From assembly GCF_014192415.1 (NCBI RefSeq), contig NZ_JACHXY010000001.1, forward strand, positions 930,001 to 994,000: a stretch of 64,000 nt of DNA, in the 5' to 3' direction. The position numbers and the translations under genes are program-made. Source of the DNA: Microbacterium proteolyticum. GTDB lineage: Bacteria > Actinomycetota > Actinomycetes > Actinomycetales > Microbacteriaceae. The stretch's first letter is position 1, and the number at the start of each line of letters is the position of its first letter. Below the pieces are notes generated by a model. The model made no database searches, had not been told where the DNA came from, and worked only from the letters and a program-made list of their open reading frames with translations. This document shows positions 32,834 through 42,350 of the stretch, one piece after another.

Positions 32834-34027
32834 TCACACGAACGCCAGTACGACCCCACCCGCGGCGCCCACGAGCACGACCGCCCACGCGGGAACCTTG
32901 AACGCGGTGAGCAGCACGAAGCCCACCGCCGCGAGCACGAGGGGACCCGGGCCGGTGGTCGCCGTGGTGAAGACGGGCGTGTACAGCGCCGCGCCCAGGA
33001 TGCCGACGACGGCGGCGTTCGCGCCGCGCATCGCCGCCCGCACGCGCGGACGTGTGCGCACGGCATCCCAGAACGGCAGCACGCCGACGAGGATGAGGAA
33101 GCCGGGGAGGAAGATCGCCCCGAGGGCGAGGGCCGCACCCGGGATGCCGCCCGGCCCGACGGTGGAAACGGCCCCGAGGTACGCCGCGAAGGTGAACAGC
33201 GGTCCCGGGACGGCTTGCGCGGCGCCGTAGCCCGCCAGGAACGACTCGGGTGAGACCCACCCGGTCTCCACCACACCGGCCTGCAGCAGAGGAAGGGCGA
33301 CGTGCCCGCCGCCGAACACCAGCGCCCCCGCGCGGTAGAAGGCGTCGACCAGAGAGACGGCACCCGGACCCGCGAGCGTCGCGAGCACCGGCAGAGCGAT
33401 CAGTCCCCCCACGAACACCACGAGGCAGGTGACGGCGACACCCCGGCGCACGCCGAACGACGGCAGCGTCGCCGCGGCGGCAGGGTCGCTACCCCGCAGG
33501 AGGACGAGCCCTGCCACCACCCCGACCGCCAGGGCGGCGAGCTGGCCCGGAGCCGCGGGGAGAAGGAGTGCGAGGGCGAGGGCCGCGACCCCGATGCCCG
33601 CGCGTGGCGCATCGGGGGTGAGCGTCTTCGCCATGCCCCACACGGCGTGCGCGACGATCGCGACGGCGACGACCTTGAGTCCGTCGAGCACCCCCTCGCC
33701 CACGGGGCCGCCGATCGCGGCCGCGCCGCTCGCGAACGCCACGAGCACGACCGCGGACGGCAGGGTGAAGGCCGCGAAGGCGGCGAGCGCACCGAGCACC
33801 CCCGCACGCTGGAGTCCCATCGCGAAGCCCACCTGGCTGGACGCGGGTCCCGGCAGGAACTGGCACAGCGCGACGAGGTCGGCGTACGCGCGGTCGTCCA
33901 TCCACTTCCGCCGTACGACGAGGTCGTCGCGGAAGTACCCCAGATGCGCGATGGGCCCGCCGAATGAGGTCAGCCCGAGCCGGAGGAACGCGAGGAACAC
34001 TTCCCCCGCGCGGGCCGCTGTCTGCAT
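32834..34027 (-). CDS. chrA: Chromate transporter family protein
   Basis: 397 residues, the long bidomain ChrA form. The two homologous halves begin FLRLGLTSFGGPIAHLGYFRD and FYRAGALVFGGGHVALPLL, each with the signature FGG and about five or six helices; CQFLPGP and QAVPGPLFT are the paired PGP motifs. Members export chromate or related oxyanions. ATG 34027 with GGAGGGAGG seven or eight bases upstream is preferred to an ATG 30 bp earlier. Single-gene unit. Confidence 0.9.
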   Translation of the reverse strand: MQTAARAGEVFLAFLRLGLTSFGGPIAHLGYFRDDLVVRRKWMDDRAYADLVALCQFLPGPASSQVGFAMGLQRAGVLGALAAFAAFTLPSAVVLVAFASGAAAIGGPVGEGVLDGLKVVAVAIVAHAVWGMAKTLTPDAPRAGIGVAALALALLLPAAPGQLAALAVGVVAGLVLLRGSDPAAAATLPSFGVRRGVAVTCLVVFVGGLIALPVLATLAGPGAVSLVDAFYRAGALVFGGGHVALPLLQAGVVETGWVSPESFLAGYGAAQAVPGPLFTFAAYLGAVSTVGPGGIPGAALALGAIFLPGFLILVGVLPFWDAVRTRPRVRAAMRGANAAVVGILGAALYTPVFTTATTGPGPLVLAAVGFVLLTAFKVPAWAVVLVGAAGGVVLAFV

Positions 34028-34068
34028 CCGGGCATCCTCCCTCCGCGGGGGAAACAACGGGTGAACCC

Positions 34069-35025
34069 TCAGACGAGGGGGCGGTCGAGCAGGGCGTCGA
34101 CGAGCCGCAGCGTGGTCGCCGTGCAGTCCTGATCGTTCGTGATGTCGGCCCCCGCGATGGCGTCGACGAAGCGCCGCACCTCTCCGGCCATCGGGTTGTC
34201 GTCGGCCGACACTCTGATCACGCGTGGGATGCCGCCGCGCGGGGTGAGAACGAGCCGTCGCGGCGCGTCGATCGCATCGATGAGCAGCGACGCGTCTTCG
34301 CCCTGGATCTCGCTCGGCAGGCTCGTGTCGGTGATCTTCGACCAGGCGACGTCGGCCACGAAGCCGTCGTACGCACCCAGAGCACTGCCCACGCCGTCCG
34401 TTCCCGACGCGATCCCCACTCGCACGCCGTGCACGGCACGGGGCTCGCCGAAGAGACGCACGAGCGCATGCAGCGGATACACGCCGAGATCACGGAGCGC
34501 GCTCCCGCCCAGCTCGGGGTCGAAGATGTTCGTCTGCCGCCCGGCGAGCACCTCGTCGTAGCGCGCCGACCGCTTCTCGTAGCGCAGGGAGACGCGCCGG
34601 ACGGTCCCGAGTTCGGGGAGAGCCGCGCGGACGGCGGCAAGCCCGGGGTCGTAAGCCGTGCGCATGGCCTCGAGCAGCACGACACCGCGCCGGCGGGCGT
34701 GAGCGACAGCGGCATCCCACTCGCCCGCCGTCAGCACCGCGGGCTTCTCCACGAGCACCGGGATGCCGGCATCCACCGCCGACGCGATCTGGGTGGCGTG
34801 CACCGCGTTCGGACTGGCGAGGTAGACGGCGTCGACATCGGGTGCGGCGAGCAGCTCGTCGAGCCCGACGGCGACCCCGGGGGCTCCCACGCGATCGGCG
34901 AACGACCGGGCGCGCTCCGCGTCGCGCGAGGCGACGCGCGACACGCTCGCACCCTCGACGACGGCGACCGCTTCCGCGAAGCGTTCGGAGATGGAGCTGG
35001 TGCCGACGATGCCGATGCGGATCAT
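34069..35025 (-). CDS. Gfo/Idh/MocA-family oxidoreductase
   Basis: 318 residues. An N-terminal Rossmann fold (IRIGIVGTSSISERFAEA) is followed by EKPAVLTAGEW, the EKP motif that positions the catalytic lysine, and a C-terminal beta-sheet domain. It oxidises or reduces a sugar or inositol-type substrate with NAD(P). It is divergent from the deacetylase at 35130 and 41 bp upstream of the ChrA gene start. No pathway context is visible. Confidence 0.88.
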   Translation of the reverse strand: MIRIGIVGTSSISERFAEAVAVVEGASVSRVASRDAERARSFADRVGAPGVAVGLDELLAAPDVDAVYLASPNAVHATQIASAVDAGIPVLVEKPAVLTAGEWDAAVAHARRRGVVLLEAMRTAYDPGLAAVRAALPELGTVRRVSLRYEKRSARYDEVLAGRQTNIFDPELGGSALRDLGVYPLHALVRLFGEPRAVHGVRVGIASGTDGVGSALGAYDGFVADVAWSKITDTSLPSEIQGEDASLLIDAIDAPRRLVLTPRGGIPRVIRVSADDNPMAGEVRRFVDAIAGADITNDQDCTATTLRLVDALLDRPLV

Positions 35026-35129
35026 CCCCTCATCCTGCCCTGTCGTCTCGGCGGGGCGTGGCGCGTCCCCGCAGTGCGTTAACCGTCCCGATAGGATCTC
35101 GGCGGACCCACCCGCCGACCCGAGGCATC

Positions 35130-36275
35130 ATGACCGTCACCCGAGCCGAGCACCGACGCCGCACCTCGCGACGCGTGCGCCTGCGCCGCACTCTCGTCGC
35201 CGCCTCCGCCGTCGCCCTGATCGCCGGCGGCGTCACCGTGTTCGCCCTGACGCGCGGGCCGTCCACCGCCCCCGTCGCCGAGACGGCGCCGTCGAGCGAG
35301 CCGACTCCCACGCCGACGCCCACTCCGCTGAGCCCGGCGGAGGCATTGCTGGCGAGCGCGACCGATCCGAAGGCGTGTGCGGTGTCGTTCACCGGCGACG
35401 GCATCGCGCTCGGCCCGCAGCTGCAGTCCGAGGACGTGCGGTACGACGCACTCCCCCTTCCCCGGGCCGACGGTCGCGTGTTCGCCGGGTGGTACGCCAC
35501 CGCTGCCGACGCGAGTGCCCTGAGCACCGCCGAGCGCGTCAACGGCGCCGATCTCGTCGCCTGCACGGAGCGTCAACGCACCCTGTACGCCGGGTGGACG
35601 ACACCCGAGGCGAACACGTCGGAAGACACCGAGCTCCCGATCCTGATGTACCACCAGTTCACGCAGAAGCCCGAGGGCGAGGACAACTGGCTCCGAGGCA
35701 ACTACGCCTACATCGGCGACTTCGACGCGCAGATGGCCCACATTCAGGACGGGAAGTTCTACCTGCCCACCTGGGACGAGGTCAGCGCGTTCATCGACGG
35801 CGCGCTCTACCTGCCGAAGCGCTCGGTGGTCATCACCGACGACGACGCCGACAGCACCTGGCTCGAGATGGCCGCTCCGATCGTCGACCGGCGCAACCTG
35901 CTCACCACCTCGTTCGTCATCACCTCCGCGCGCACCGAACCCACCCCGAACCGCTTCGTGATGCAGCGCTCCCACACCCACGACATGCACCGCGCCGGCG
36001 CCGACGGCAAGGGCCGCATGGTCAACGACGACGCCGACACGATCGCCGCCGACCTCGAGACGTCGGCCAAGATCCTCGGTGCCAAAGAGGTCGTGGCGTA
36101 TCCCTTCGGCCACTACAACGACTCGACCAAGGAAGGCGTGCGGCGCGCGGGTTTCGAACTCGGTCGCACCATCGAACCCGGGTACGTGCGCATCGGGACC
36201 GATAAGCTGGCCCTGCCCGTCGTCCGCATCGACTACGGCATGACCGTCGAAGACCTCCAGGCCAAGATCGGTTGA
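35130..36275 (+). CDS. Membrane-anchored polysaccharide deacetylase-like protein
   Basis: 381 residues. A basic N-terminus and one hydrophobic helix at about 22-42 form a signal anchor, followed by a Thr/Pro spacer (EPTPTPTPTPLSP). The catalytic domain contains ILMYHQFT, VVITDDDADSTW (metal-binding aspartates), the MQRSHTHDMHR His-x-His motif and VVAYPFGHYND, as in NodB-type deacetylases. It probably removes acetyl groups from cell-wall or extracellular glycans. The DDD motif replaces the usual FDD. The long in-frame extension upstream overlaps the divergent gene and is not used. A possible -10 TAGGAT is at 35092. Confidence 0.85.
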   Translation: MTVTRAEHRRRTSRRVRLRRTLVAASAVALIAGGVTVFALTRGPSTAPVAETAPSSEPTPTPTPTPLSPAEALLASATDPKACAVSFTGDGIALGPQLQSEDVRYDALPLPRADGRVFAGWYATAADASALSTAERVNGADLVACTERQRTLYAGWTTPEANTSEDTELPILMYHQFTQKPEGEDNWLRGNYAYIGDFDAQMAHIQDGKFYLPTWDEVSAFIDGALYLPKRSVVITDDDADSTWLEMAAPIVDRRNLLTTSFVITSARTEPTPNRFVMQRSHTHDMHRAGADGKGRMVNDDADTIAADLETSAKILGAKEVVAYPFGHYNDSTKEGVRRAGFELGRTIEPGYVRIGTDKLALPVVRIDYGMTVEDLQAKIG

Positions 36276-36426
36276 TCCCGCCCCATCGGCACCCGCGCCG
36301 CCGTCGCGCGCCGACGCCGGGCGAGCATCCGCTAGCTCACAGGTACGTCCGCCACAATCCTGTGGAGGCACATGTCGTGCGCATTACGCTGTGCTCCCCC
36401 TGACGTTTCACGAATCGCGAGTACCC

Positions 36427-37554
36427 ATGGATCTTTCCGTCATCGTTCCGACCTTCAACGAGGGTCCGAACGTCGCCGAACTCGTGCGCCGCACGACGGA
36501 TGCCCTGGCGGATCGCGCGGTCGAGGTGATCTTCGTCGACGATTCCACCGACGACACCCCTGACATCATCCGGGCGGTCGCGGCGGCCGCGAGCATCCCG
36601 GTGCGCCTGATCCACCGCGACGATCCCGTGGGCGGTCTCGGTGGCGCCGTGGTCGAGGGCATCAAGGCGGCGGCATCCGATCGATGTGTCGTCATGGACG
36701 GCGACCTGCAGCACCCGCCCGAGGTCATCGCCGACCTGCTCGCGCGCGCCGAGCTCGGCGACGTCGATGTCGTCGTGGCATCCCGCTATGTCGCCGGCGG
36801 CACCTCCGACGGCCTCGCCAACGCGGTGCGCACCATGGTGTCGCGCGCATCGACCCTTCTCACCAAGTCGATGTTCCCCAAGAAGCTCCACAACTGCTCC
36901 GACCCGATGACCGGCTTCTTCCTCGTCGACCGCAGCGCGCTCGAGGTCGAGACGCTGCAGCCGCGGGGGTTCAAGATCCTGCTCGAGATCCTCGCGCGCA
37001 AGCAGATGCGCATCGCCGAGGTGCCGTTCTCGTTCGCGCCCCGCTTCGCGGGCGAGTCGAAGGCCTCGTTCAGCCAGGGCATGCGGTTCCTGCTGCAGTT
37101 GACGATGCTGCGTTTCGGCCGCATGTCGGCCTTCGCGCTCGTCGGTGGCCTCGGGGCCGTCGCCAACCTGGCGATCATGTGGGGGCTGCAGACCGTCGGT
37201 GTGCAGTACATCATCGCCGCGGTGATCGCGAGCGTGGTCACCATCGTCGCCAACTTCCTCGCGCTCGAGTACCTGGTCTTCGCCGACATGCGCGCGGAGT
37301 CCGGTCTCATGCGCCACCGGTTCATCAAGTCGTTCACCTTCAACGGCGTCGAGGCGATCGTGCGCATCCCGGTCATCTGGGTGCTGGTCAGTCAGGCGCA
37401 CATCCAGAGCGTCGTCGCCGCGGGGCTCACCCTCATCGCCGCCTTCGTCGTGCGCTTCGTGTTCCACGCCCTCGTCGTGTACGCACCCAAGAAGAGTCGC
37501 ATCGGCAAGGCCGCGCGCGCCATCGAGCCCCTCGAAGACGAAGTCACCGCCTGA
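36427..37554 (+). CDS. Glycosyltransferase family 2 (DPM1-like) fused to GtrA membrane domain
   Basis: 375 residues. Residues 1-235 are a GT-A domain with VIVPTFNEGPNV, FVDDSTDDT and MDGDLQHPPEV, like dolichyl/polyprenyl-phosphate mannosyl- or glucosyltransferases. Residues about 235-360 are a GtrA-type four-helix membrane domain (FALVGGLGAVANLAIMWGL). It transfers a sugar from a nucleotide donor to polyprenyl phosphate for cell-surface glycosylation. ATG 36427 begins directly at the GT domain; ATG 36391 would add 12 unconserved residues. Confidence 0.9.
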   Translation: MDLSVIVPTFNEGPNVAELVRRTTDALADRAVEVIFVDDSTDDTPDIIRAVAAAASIPVRLIHRDDPVGGLGGAVVEGIKAAASDRCVVMDGDLQHPPEVIADLLARAELGDVDVVVASRYVAGGTSDGLANAVRTMVSRASTLLTKSMFPKKLHNCSDPMTGFFLVDRSALEVETLQPRGFKILLEILARKQMRIAEVPFSFAPRFAGESKASFSQGMRFLLQLTMLRFGRMSAFALVGGLGAVANLAIMWGLQTVGVQYIIAAVIASVVTIVANFLALEYLVFADMRAESGLMRHRFIKSFTFNGVEAIVRIPVIWVLVSQAHIQSVVAAGLTLIAAFVVRFVFHALVVYAPKKSRIGKAARAIEPLEDEVTA

Positions 37555-37637
37555 CGCGCACGCGGCGGGCAGCGCCGTGACGCGCCTGCCCTTCCCGGGG
37601 CGTGTCCCCGGCTGTGCCTGCCCGCGGTCCCGGCCTC

Positions 37638-37700
37638 GTCCGGCGTCCGGCGTCCGGCGTCCGGCGTCCGGCGTCCGGCGGCCGGCGGCCGGCGGCCGGC
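37638..37700. repeat. Heptanucleotide tandem repeat
   Basis: Six copies of GTCCGGC (37638-37679) followed directly by three copies of GGCCGGC (37680-37700), nine units in all, in the 222-bp gap before the glutaredoxin gene. The one-base switch between blocks suggests slippage plus a fixed substitution. Confidence 0.95.
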
Positions 37701-37776
37701 GGCGTAGCGTGACTGCCTCTCCCGGCCTGTGCGCCCGACCGCGACCGGTGTCGGTGCACCGGCGTACGCTGGAGTC

Positions 37777-38034
37777 ATGTCCTCCGACGCATCCATCCGT
37801 ATGTTCGGCGCCGACTGGTGCCGCGATTGCATCCGCACGAAGAAGCAGCTCGACGAGCTGGGTATCGACTACGAGTACGTCGATCTCGTCGCCGACCCCG
37901 CCGCGGCCGACGTGGCGAAAGAGATCTCGGGTCGCACCAGCATCCCCGTGGTCGTCTACCCCGACTCCAGCCACCACGTCGAGCCCTCCAACGCCGACGT
38001 CGAAGCCAAGCTCCGCGAGCTGTCGCTGATCTGA
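37777..38034 (+). CDS. Glutaredoxin/mycoredoxin-like protein
   Basis: 85 residues, a complete glutaredoxin fold. The redox motif WCRDC places the cysteines at 15 and 18, and TSIPVVVYP carries the conserved cis-proline. In actinobacteria such proteins use mycothiol. ATG 37777 (GGAGTC upstream) is preferred over the earlier in-frame ATG. It ends 10 bp before the amidohydrolase gene, so the two may be co-transcribed. Confidence 0.9.
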   Translation: MSSDASIRMFGADWCRDCIRTKKQLDELGIDYEYVDLVADPAAADVAKEISGRTSIPVVVYPDSSHHVEPSNADVEAKLRELSLI

Positions 38035-38044
38035 TCGGGTCGGC

Positions 38045-38983
38045 GTGACCGTCTCCGCCGCCTGGCCCGTCCGGCGTGCACTCACCGCCGAGTACGGCAC
38101 CGCTCTGCCGGCGTTCGTCGATCATCACGTGCACCTGCACCTGATCGACGCCTCCACGTTGTCCGCTCGCGGCATCGCGGCGGTCGTCGATCTGGGCGGC
38201 GATCCCGTGGCCCTCGCCCGGCGTGCGCGTGGGCTCCCCCGCGTGTCGTACGCGGGGGCGTTCCTGACCGCACCCGGCGGGTACCCGCAGGGGCGGTCGT
38301 GGGCTCCGGATGCCACGGTGCGCCCCGTCACCGATGCGTCCCGGCATCCGGGGGTCACGGGTGGCGCGCGAACCGCCGTCGACGCGCAGGCGGACGCCGG
38401 GGCGTCGGTCATCAAGGTGGCCCTGCACGCCGATGCCGGGCCCGTGGTGTCCGACGACGTCCTCGTTGCGATCGTGGCGGCCGCCGGCGAACGTGGTCTA
38501 CCCGTCGTCGCCCACGCCCAGGGCGCGGGACAAGTGGAGCGCGCGATCGAGGCGGGGGTCGCCGCGTTGGCACACACACCCTTCGACGCGCCCCTCTCCC
38601 GCCGCGCGCTCTCGCGCGCGGTCGCGGCGGGCCAGGCGTGGATCTCGACGCTCGACATCCACCGCGGAGCCGCCCGCGAGCAGGCGATCACCAACCTCCG
38701 CGCCTTCGCCGCCCGCGGCGGGCGGGTGCTCTACGGAACCGACCTCGGCAACGGCAGCCTGCCGGTCGGGCTGAATCGCCGCGAGCTGCTGGCCCTGCAC
38801 GACGCCGGCGTGCGCGGCGACGCGCTCGTGGCCGCGCTGACCGATGCGTGGCCGCACGTCGAGCCCACGAGCGCGGTCTCGACCTTCGTGCCGGGTCCGG
38901 CGCCCACCGATCCCGACGACCTGCCCACCTGGCTCAGCCGCGGCACCGTCGTCACCACCGAGGAGCTGACGCGTGTCGACTGA
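38045..38983 (+). CDS. Amidohydrolase-family protein
   Basis: 312 residues from GTG 38045. FVDHHVHLHL (residues 24-33) provides the metal-binding His-x-His after strand 1, PVVAHAQGAG the next histidine, and VLYGTDLGNG the metal aspartate, the usual amidohydrolase barrel order. It hydrolyses a C-N or similar bond. Its end overlaps the kynureninase start by 11 bp, so translation is coupled. That suggests a job next to kynureninase, for example hydrolysis of N-formylkynurenine, which other bacteria do with unrelated formamidases; this is inference only. Confidence 0.8.
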   Translation: MTVSAAWPVRRALTAEYGTALPAFVDHHVHLHLIDASTLSARGIAAVVDLGGDPVALARRARGLPRVSYAGAFLTAPGGYPQGRSWAPDATVRPVTDASRHPGVTGGARTAVDAQADAGASVIKVALHADAGPVVSDDVLVAIVAAAGERGLPVVAHAQGAGQVERAIEAGVAALAHTPFDAPLSRRALSRAVAAGQAWISTLDIHRGAAREQAITNLRAFAARGGRVLYGTDLGNGSLPVGLNRRELLALHDAGVRGDALVAALTDAWPHVEPTSAVSTFVPGPAPTDPDDLPTWLSRGTVVTTEELTRVD

Positions 38984-40259
38984 CCCCACCCCCGATTTCG
39001 GATCCGTCGACGCGCTGCAGGTGCCGCGCGCCTCTCTCGAGGCCGAGGCGTCGGCCCTCGACGCCGACGACCCGCTGGCGCACCACCGCGCGGCGTTCGT
39101 CGGTGCCGACACACCGCTGGTCTACTTCGACGGCAATTCGCTCGGGCGACCTCCGCGTGCGACGGCCGATCGGCTCGCCCGCTTCGTCACCGACGAGTGG
39201 GGCGGCCGCCTCATCCGCGGGTGGGACGAGCAGTGGATGCAGCTCCCCTTCGCGATCGGCGACCGGATCGCGGCGCTCGCGCTCGGCGCGGCATCCGGTC
39301 AGACCGTCATCGGCGACTCGACCACCGTGCTGCTGTACAAGCTGCTGCGGGCGGCCCTCGACGCGCAGACGAGTCGCGATCCCCAGCGGGTGGAGATCGT
39401 CGTGGGCCGCGACGACTTCCCCACCGACCGCTACCTCGTCGAGGGCATCGCGGCCGAGCGCGGCGCCCGCGTCGTGTGGGTCGACGTCGACACTTCCCGC
39501 GGGGTGGATGCCGAACTCCTCCGCGCCGCGGTCGGCGAGCGCACCGCGGTGGTGCTGCTGAGCCACGTGTCGTACCGCTCGGGGTATCTCGCCGACGGCG
39601 CCGGTCTCACACGGATCGCGCACGATGCCGGGGCGCTCGTGCTGTGGGACCTCTGCCACTCGGCCGGATCCGTGCCGATCGAGCTCGACGCGTGGGGCGC
39701 CGACCTGGCCGTCGGCTGCACCTACAAGTACCTCAACGGCGGTCCGGGCTCGCCCGCGTTCGCCTATGTCGCCGCACGCCACCAGCACACCCTGACGCAG
39801 CCCGTGCAGGGGTGGATGGGGGCCGCCGACGTCTTTTCGATGGGGCCCGTCTACCGCCCCGCCGACGGGATGCGCCGCTTCCTCTCCGGCACCCCGCCGG
39901 TGCTGGCGATGATCGCGATGCAGGACTCCCTCGACCTGCTCGAGGAGGCCGGGATCGACGCGGTACGGGCGAAGTCCGTCGCGCTGACCGAGTTCGCGGT
40001 GCGGGTGGCCGACGGCATCCTGAGCCCGCTGGGCGTGCGACTCGCCTCGCCGCGCGACGCCGCGGAACGAGGCGGCCACGTGACGCTCTCGCACCCCGCG
40101 ATGCGAGCCGTGACCGCACGCCTGTGGCAGGGCGACGTCATCCCCGACTACCGCGACCCGCACGGCCTGCGCATCGGTCTGTCGCCGCTGTCGACGAGCT
40201 TCGCCGAGACGCTCGCGGGCTTGCACGCCGTCGCCGACGCGGTGCGCGCGGAGAGCTGA
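38973..40259 (+). CDS. kynU: Kynureninase
   Basis: 428 residues, full length. FDGNSLG at 52-58, DLCHSAG at 226-232 and the PLP-lysine motif YKYLNGGPG with Lys252 are diagnostic. It cleaves kynurenine or 3-hydroxykynurenine to (hydroxy)anthranilate and alanine. The start is GTG 38973. Tryptophan dioxygenase and kynurenine monooxygenase genes are not in the window. The only partner is the overlapping amidohydrolase gene. Confidence 0.93.
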   Translation: MSTDPTPDFGSVDALQVPRASLEAEASALDADDPLAHHRAAFVGADTPLVYFDGNSLGRPPRATADRLARFVTDEWGGRLIRGWDEQWMQLPFAIGDRIAALALGAASGQTVIGDSTTVLLYKLLRAALDAQTSRDPQRVEIVVGRDDFPTDRYLVEGIAAERGARVVWVDVDTSRGVDAELLRAAVGERTAVVLLSHVSYRSGYLADGAGLTRIAHDAGALVLWDLCHSAGSVPIELDAWGADLAVGCTYKYLNGGPGSPAFAYVAARHQHTLTQPVQGWMGAADVFSMGPVYRPADGMRRFLSGTPPVLAMIAMQDSLDLLEEAGIDAVRAKSVALTEFAVRVADGILSPLGVRLASPRDAAERGGHVTLSHPAMRAVTARLWQGDVIPDYRDPHGLRIGLSPLSTSFAETLAGLHAVADAVRAES

Positions 40260-40337
40260 GGCGGTCGGCGCGTCGACGAGACGCCGATCGCCCGAGGCGC
40301 AGCGCGGAGCGCCCCGATGCCGCACTAGCCTCGGAGC

Positions 40338-42086
40338 ATGATCGATCCCCTCCTCGTCGTCCTCGCCGGCGTCGTGGTGGTCGCCCTCGCCACGGCCATC
40401 GGGCCGCGCTTCAACGTCGCGGGACCCCTCGTGCTGCTCGCCGTCGGCGCGGGGGTGAGCCTGCTGCCGTTCGTACCGCCATTCGCCGTCGACCCCGAGA
40501 TCATCCTCGTCGGCGTGCTGCCGCCGCTGCTGTACTCCGCGGCCGTGCAGCTGCCCGCCATCGAGTTCCGGCGCGACTTCGCGCCGATCGCGGGACTCTC
40601 CGTCGTGCTGGTCGTCATCAGCTCCGTGCTGCTGGGCCTGTTCTTCTGGGCCGTCATCCCCGGTCTCGGCCTCGCTCTCGCGATCGCGCTGGGGGCGATC
40701 CTGAGCCCCACGGATGCCGTGGCCACCTCCATCGCCAAGCGCTTGGGCATCTCGCCGCGCGTGGTGACGATGCTGGAGGGCGAGAGTCTGCTCAACGACG
40801 CCACCGCGCTCGTGCTGTTGCGCACGGCGGTGGCCGCCGTGGCATCCGGATTCGCGTTCGGCGACGCCGTGGCCGACTTCGCGTGGGCGGTCGCCGTCGC
40901 GCTGGTCCTCGGTGCCGTGATCGGTTGGGTGAACCTGCGCGTGCGCGAGCGCCTGGCGAACCCCGCCGCCAACACGGCGCTCAGCTTCACGATCCCCTTC
41001 ATCGCCTACCTCCCCACCGAGCACCTGGGCGGATCGGGGCTGGTCGCCGCGGTGGTCGCGGGGATCGTGACCGGCCAGGGGGCCGCGCGCCGCTTCACCC
41101 CCGAACAGCGCATCAGCGACCGTCTCAACTGGCGCACGGTCGAGCTCGTGCTCGAGGGCGGGGTGTTCCTCGTCTTCGGTCTCGAGCTGAAGGACATCGT
41201 GGGTGCGAACCTCCGCGAGCACGAGGGGCTGTGGCACGGCACGTGGTTGGCGCTGAGCGCCCTCGGGATCGTGCTCATCGTGCGCGGCCTGTGGGTGGCC
41301 GGGTTGATCTGGGTGCAGGGGCGCCGCAGCCGTCACCACCAGCGCAGCCAGGACCGGATCGAGGGGGCACAGGACCGCCTGGACCGATTCGAGGCGGTCT
41401 ACCGCGAGACGCCGGCGCACTTCGGGGTTCGCGGGGCGGATCCGGTTCGCACGGAGCGACGGATCGGGTGGATGCGGACCCGCATCGCCCGCACGATGGC
41501 CGACCTCGACTACTACCGCGACACCCCGCTCGGCGCGCGCCACGGCACCGTCATCGTGTGGGCGGGCATGCGCGGGGTCGTCACGCTCGCGGCTGCACAG
41601 ACTCTGCCGGCGAACACCCCCCAGCGTCCGCTGCTCATCTTCGTCGCCTTCCTGGTGGCGCTGTTCAGCCTCGTGCTGCAGGGGCTCACGCTCGCGGCCG
41701 TCGTGCGGTCGGTCGGTCTCGCCGGCACCGGCGGCGAAGGACCGACGCGGGAGGAGCAGCGCGCCCTCGACGCAGAACTCCGCCAAGCCGCCAGCGACGC
41801 TCTCGGCGCGGGGACGCTGCGGCGGCGCGACGGCGCGGCATTTCCCCCTGAGCTCCTGGAGCGCGCCGGTGCGCGGATCGTGCAACCGCCCGATGAGGAC
41901 GCCTCGACCCGCGTCCGAGACTTCCTCGAGCTGCGGCTCGCCTCGATCGAGGCGATGCGCCGACGCCTGCACGACGCGGGACGCGACGGCCGCTACAGCA
42001 CCGCCGCCCTCCGTCACGCCCTCGCGGAGCTCGACGCCGACCAGCTGAGCCTGGAACTGCGCATCGACGACGGCGAAGACGAGTAG
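40338..42086 (+). CDS. Na+/H+ antiporter, CPA1/NhaP type
   Basis: 582 residues: about 12 membrane helices in residues 1-420, then a charged cytoplasmic tail. LGAILSPTDAVATSIAKRLG and EGESLLNDATALVL carry the ion-binding TD and ND residues of CPA1 exchangers. A hydrophilic loop at about 330-390 (RRSRHHQRSQDRIEGAQD) is larger than usual. It exchanges cytoplasmic Na+ for H+ for pH and salt tolerance. It lies 78 bp after kynureninase on the same strand, with no obvious functional tie. Confidence 0.92.
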   Translation: MIDPLLVVLAGVVVVALATAIGPRFNVAGPLVLLAVGAGVSLLPFVPPFAVDPEIILVGVLPPLLYSAAVQLPAIEFRRDFAPIAGLSVVLVVISSVLLGLFFWAVIPGLGLALAIALGAILSPTDAVATSIAKRLGISPRVVTMLEGESLLNDATALVLLRTAVAAVASGFAFGDAVADFAWAVAVALVLGAVIGWVNLRVRERLANPAANTALSFTIPFIAYLPTEHLGGSGLVAAVVAGIVTGQGAARRFTPEQRISDRLNWRTVELVLEGGVFLVFGLELKDIVGANLREHEGLWHGTWLALSALGIVLIVRGLWVAGLIWVQGRRSRHHQRSQDRIEGAQDRLDRFEAVYRETPAHFGVRGADPVRTERRIGWMRTRIARTMADLDYYRDTPLGARHGTVIVWAGMRGVVTLAAAQTLPANTPQRPLLIFVAFLVALFSLVLQGLTLAAVVRSVGLAGTGGEGPTREEQRALDAELRQAASDALGAGTLRRRDGAAFPPELLERAGARIVQPPDEDASTRVRDFLELRLASIEAMRRRLHDAGRDGRYSTAALRHALAELDADQLSLELRIDDGEDE

Positions 42087-42350
42087 GGCGAGCGCACGCC
42101 CGGCGCTCATCGCGGTGGCCCGGGCGGGTGGAGCGGTGCGCGCCACACCTCGTGGCGCACCCTCCGGCCCGTGTGGCGGCACGCGCTCGAGGGCGGGCCG
42201 CGAGCCTGACGGGGCGTGGAATGTGCAGCAGGGCGTCGGGCGTCCGCCCCGGTGCACATCACGCGCCCCGGCACGAGGCCGCGGGCGCCGGCCGGCGAAC
42301 GCGGAGGCCTGTTCGCAGGGGCGTGAGGCACAATGGAGGCGGAGGTCTCC

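Noticed and set aside
38952..42257. Very long - strand reading frame (about 1,100 codons) opposite kynureninase and the antiporter
   Set aside because: It is antisense to two well-supported genes and its translation is low-complexity Arg/Glu/Gly/His-rich, the usual GC-rich shadow.
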